From M3007 sp038249605 (GTDB taxonomy: Bacteria > Bacteroidota > Bacteroidia > Chitinophagales > Saprospiraceae): a DNA stretch of 14,748 nt. Under the pieces are notes generated by a model. That model was not told where the DNA came from. It did not search any database and saw nothing but the letters and a program-made list of their open reading frames with translations. Of this stretch, positions 13,799-14,748 are shown one piece after another (the first letter of the stretch is position 1; each line of letters opens with the position of its first letter). Location: the NCBI GenBank assembly GCA_038249605.1, contig JBBSDH010000097.1:1-14748 (forward strand). The letters run 5' to 3'. A program made the position numbers and the translations under genes.

Positions 13799-14748
13799 TT
13801 AAGACACAATTTTTTTCAATATCTCCTGCATCGCGCGTCGTTCCTGTATGCGCTGAATAACCACAGGTTCGGCGGCTCTTTGGTCGCATGCAGGCATAAG
13901 GCAACGTTGGCAGGTCACGTTGACGTCGATGCGTGGAATGGCGGGATCGTTCCAAAAACGTATGACTTCCTTGGCCTGATCTTCGAGCAGAATACCAATT
14001 GAGACACTGATGTTTCGGTTGATGGTGGGATAGCCTGGTTTGGCCACGGCCAAACATAGGTATTCCTCTTCGGTATCGATGAAGCGTGCGCGTTGTATGC
14101 CGGCGAGCATCTGGTTGTGGTCGCCGGTGCTTTTTTGATGTCGCTGAAGGTCTTTGAGCAAGCTCAGCGACAACCAGCGCCGACAATAGTGTTCGTTGAG
14201 GCCGGTGGCATGTGGCTGGTGCCGACGGTTGAGGTGCAGCTCCTTGTCTATGTCGAACGCGTTGCGATCCAGATCGTGGATGAAGCGCAGGAAAAACACC
14301 TTGTGCAGGTCAAACTCGCGTGAAAGCACGTTGAAACGCTGGAAAAGCACTTCCGGACTGGCCTGAAACTTGCTCATCATGTTCATCAGCACCTGTGGAT
14401 TCCACTGGCTTTGTTGGAAAAAACCGCGCAGGTCGCGCACAAAAGCTTGACGGTTTACAAGTACCGAAACGGCGAAGTAGGCGGCTTTGTAGTTGTTGAG
14501 TGCTTCTTCAAAAGAATTGACACGCAGCAGGTTGGACGCCAGGGGACGTTCGCGCAGGCCCAAAACATTGAAGCCGAGTTCTTTGGCAAGTTGGAAGGCG
14601 CGTTGTTTTTCATTGAGCCTGCCGTTGAGCAGGAAGCGACGTTTGCCCCCCCCCCCCCCCCCCCCCCCCCCTCGCAATTCGGGGTATTTGTTCAAACCTT
14701 CTGCATCAATTTTGTAATCAAATTCACTTTGTAAAAGTTCGGCCAGCA
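13799..14748 (-). CDS. ScfR/PrpR/RamB-like XRE-family regulator (5' end cut by window edge)
   Basis: The 315 visible residues match the C-terminal two-thirds of short-chain fatty-acid/acyl-CoA-responsive regulators (IrrE-like region plus DUF2083/ScfRs, PF09856). Landmarks are LNEKQRAFQLAKELGFNVLG, FEEALNNYKAAYFAVSVLV, a segment around SPEVLFQRFNVLSREFDLHKVFFLRF, and a C-terminal Cys cluster TCQRCLMPACDQRAAEP (Cys about 279, 282, 287), which in PrpR relatives helps hold an Fe-S cluster. The N-terminal helix-turn-helix would lie beyond the right edge. The frame is open from 14746 through 25 ordinary residues, then nine Gly from a poly-G tract, then KRRFLL, so the gene is in frame across the tract. 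A TTG at 14695 is not the true start. In mycobacteria such proteins control methylcitrate or glyoxylate genes; the target here is unknown. Confidence 0.75.
   Translation of the reverse strand, partial: LAELLQSEFDYKIDAEGLNKYPELRGGGGGGGGGKRRFLLNGRLNEKQRAFQLAKELGFNVLGLRERPLASNLLRVNSFEEALNNYKAAYFAVSVLVNRQAFVRDLRGFFQQSQWNPQVLMNMMSKFQASPEVLFQRFNVLSREFDLHKVFFLRFIHDLDRNAFDIDKELHLNRRHQPHATGLNEHYCRRWLSLSLLKDLQRHQKSTGDHNQMLAGIQRARFIDTEEEYLCLAVAKPGYPTINRNISVSIGILLEDQAKEVIRFWNDPAIPRIDVNVTCQRCLMPACDQRAAEPVVIQRIQERRAMQEILKKIVS
14646..14671. repeat. 26-bp homopolymer C (poly-G in the sense of the regulator gene)
   Basis: Twenty-six uninterrupted C on the plus strand. It encodes nine glycines (eight GGG and one GGC) inside the ScfR-like regulator. 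Length changes other than multiples of 3 would frameshift the gene. An assembly or sequencing artefact is possible. Confidence 0.9.

Noticed and set aside
13671..14186. 171-codon minus-strand open frame overlapping the ScfR-like gene
   Set aside because: Its C-terminus is translated heptamer repeat (a DLEIWIF-like low-complexity tail) and the rest is out of frame with the regulator.

Overview
The window reads as chromosomal DNA from a member of the Bacteroidota, most likely near the Saprospiria/Chitinophagia. This rests on four things: a secreted protein ending in a type IX secretion sorting domain (gliding-type C-terminal domain), a DUF3109 protein and a PorT-like barrel of the kind found in this phylum, candidate promoters with the Bacteroidota -7 box TAnnTTTG instead of an E. 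coli -10, and almost no Shine-Dalgarno sites. The genus cannot be fixed from sequence alone.

Left part (1-4736): a minus-strand pair of a LolD-type ABC ATPase followed 15 nt later by an alkaline phosphatase that runs off the left edge. A compact promoter region separates it from a plus-strand pair: a family GT4 glycosyltransferase and a large T9SS-exported propeller protein.

Centre (4827-9190): a minus-strand peptide-type ABC substrate-binding lipoprotein diverges from a plus-strand run of UPF0173 metal-dependent hydrolase, ParA and ParB, closed by a clear rho-independent terminator. The 229-bp gap between the divergent genes is the most remarkable non-coding stretch. It holds an 82-bp palindrome (two perfect 28-bp arms, each itself palindromic) and, 9 bp further on, four DnaA-box-like 9-mers spaced exactly 11 bp apart. 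Beside parAB this is a good candidate for the replication origin or another DnaA-binding locus.

Right part (9252-14748): an F420/NADP-reductase-like dinucleotide-binding protein converges on, and overlaps by 8 nt, a stand-alone LanB-type (lantibiotic dehydratase N-terminal) protein. That protein's start in turn abuts or overlaps a divergent outer-membrane beta-barrel gene. After a convergent intergenic inverted repeat come a DUF3109 cysteine-rich protein and a ScfR/PrpR/RamB-like regulator cut off by the right edge. The regulator gene contains an uninterrupted run of 26 G.

Short heptanucleotide tandem arrays recur: across the stop codon of the glycosyltransferase, in frame inside the LanB-like gene and at the C-terminus of the DUF3109 gene (both encode SGQQAA), and directly against the DUF3109 start codon. 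They look like a mobile or slippage-prone repeat family that has entered coding sequence. No tRNA, rRNA, CRISPR array or transposase gene was seen, and no gene-free stretch exceeds 300 bp.
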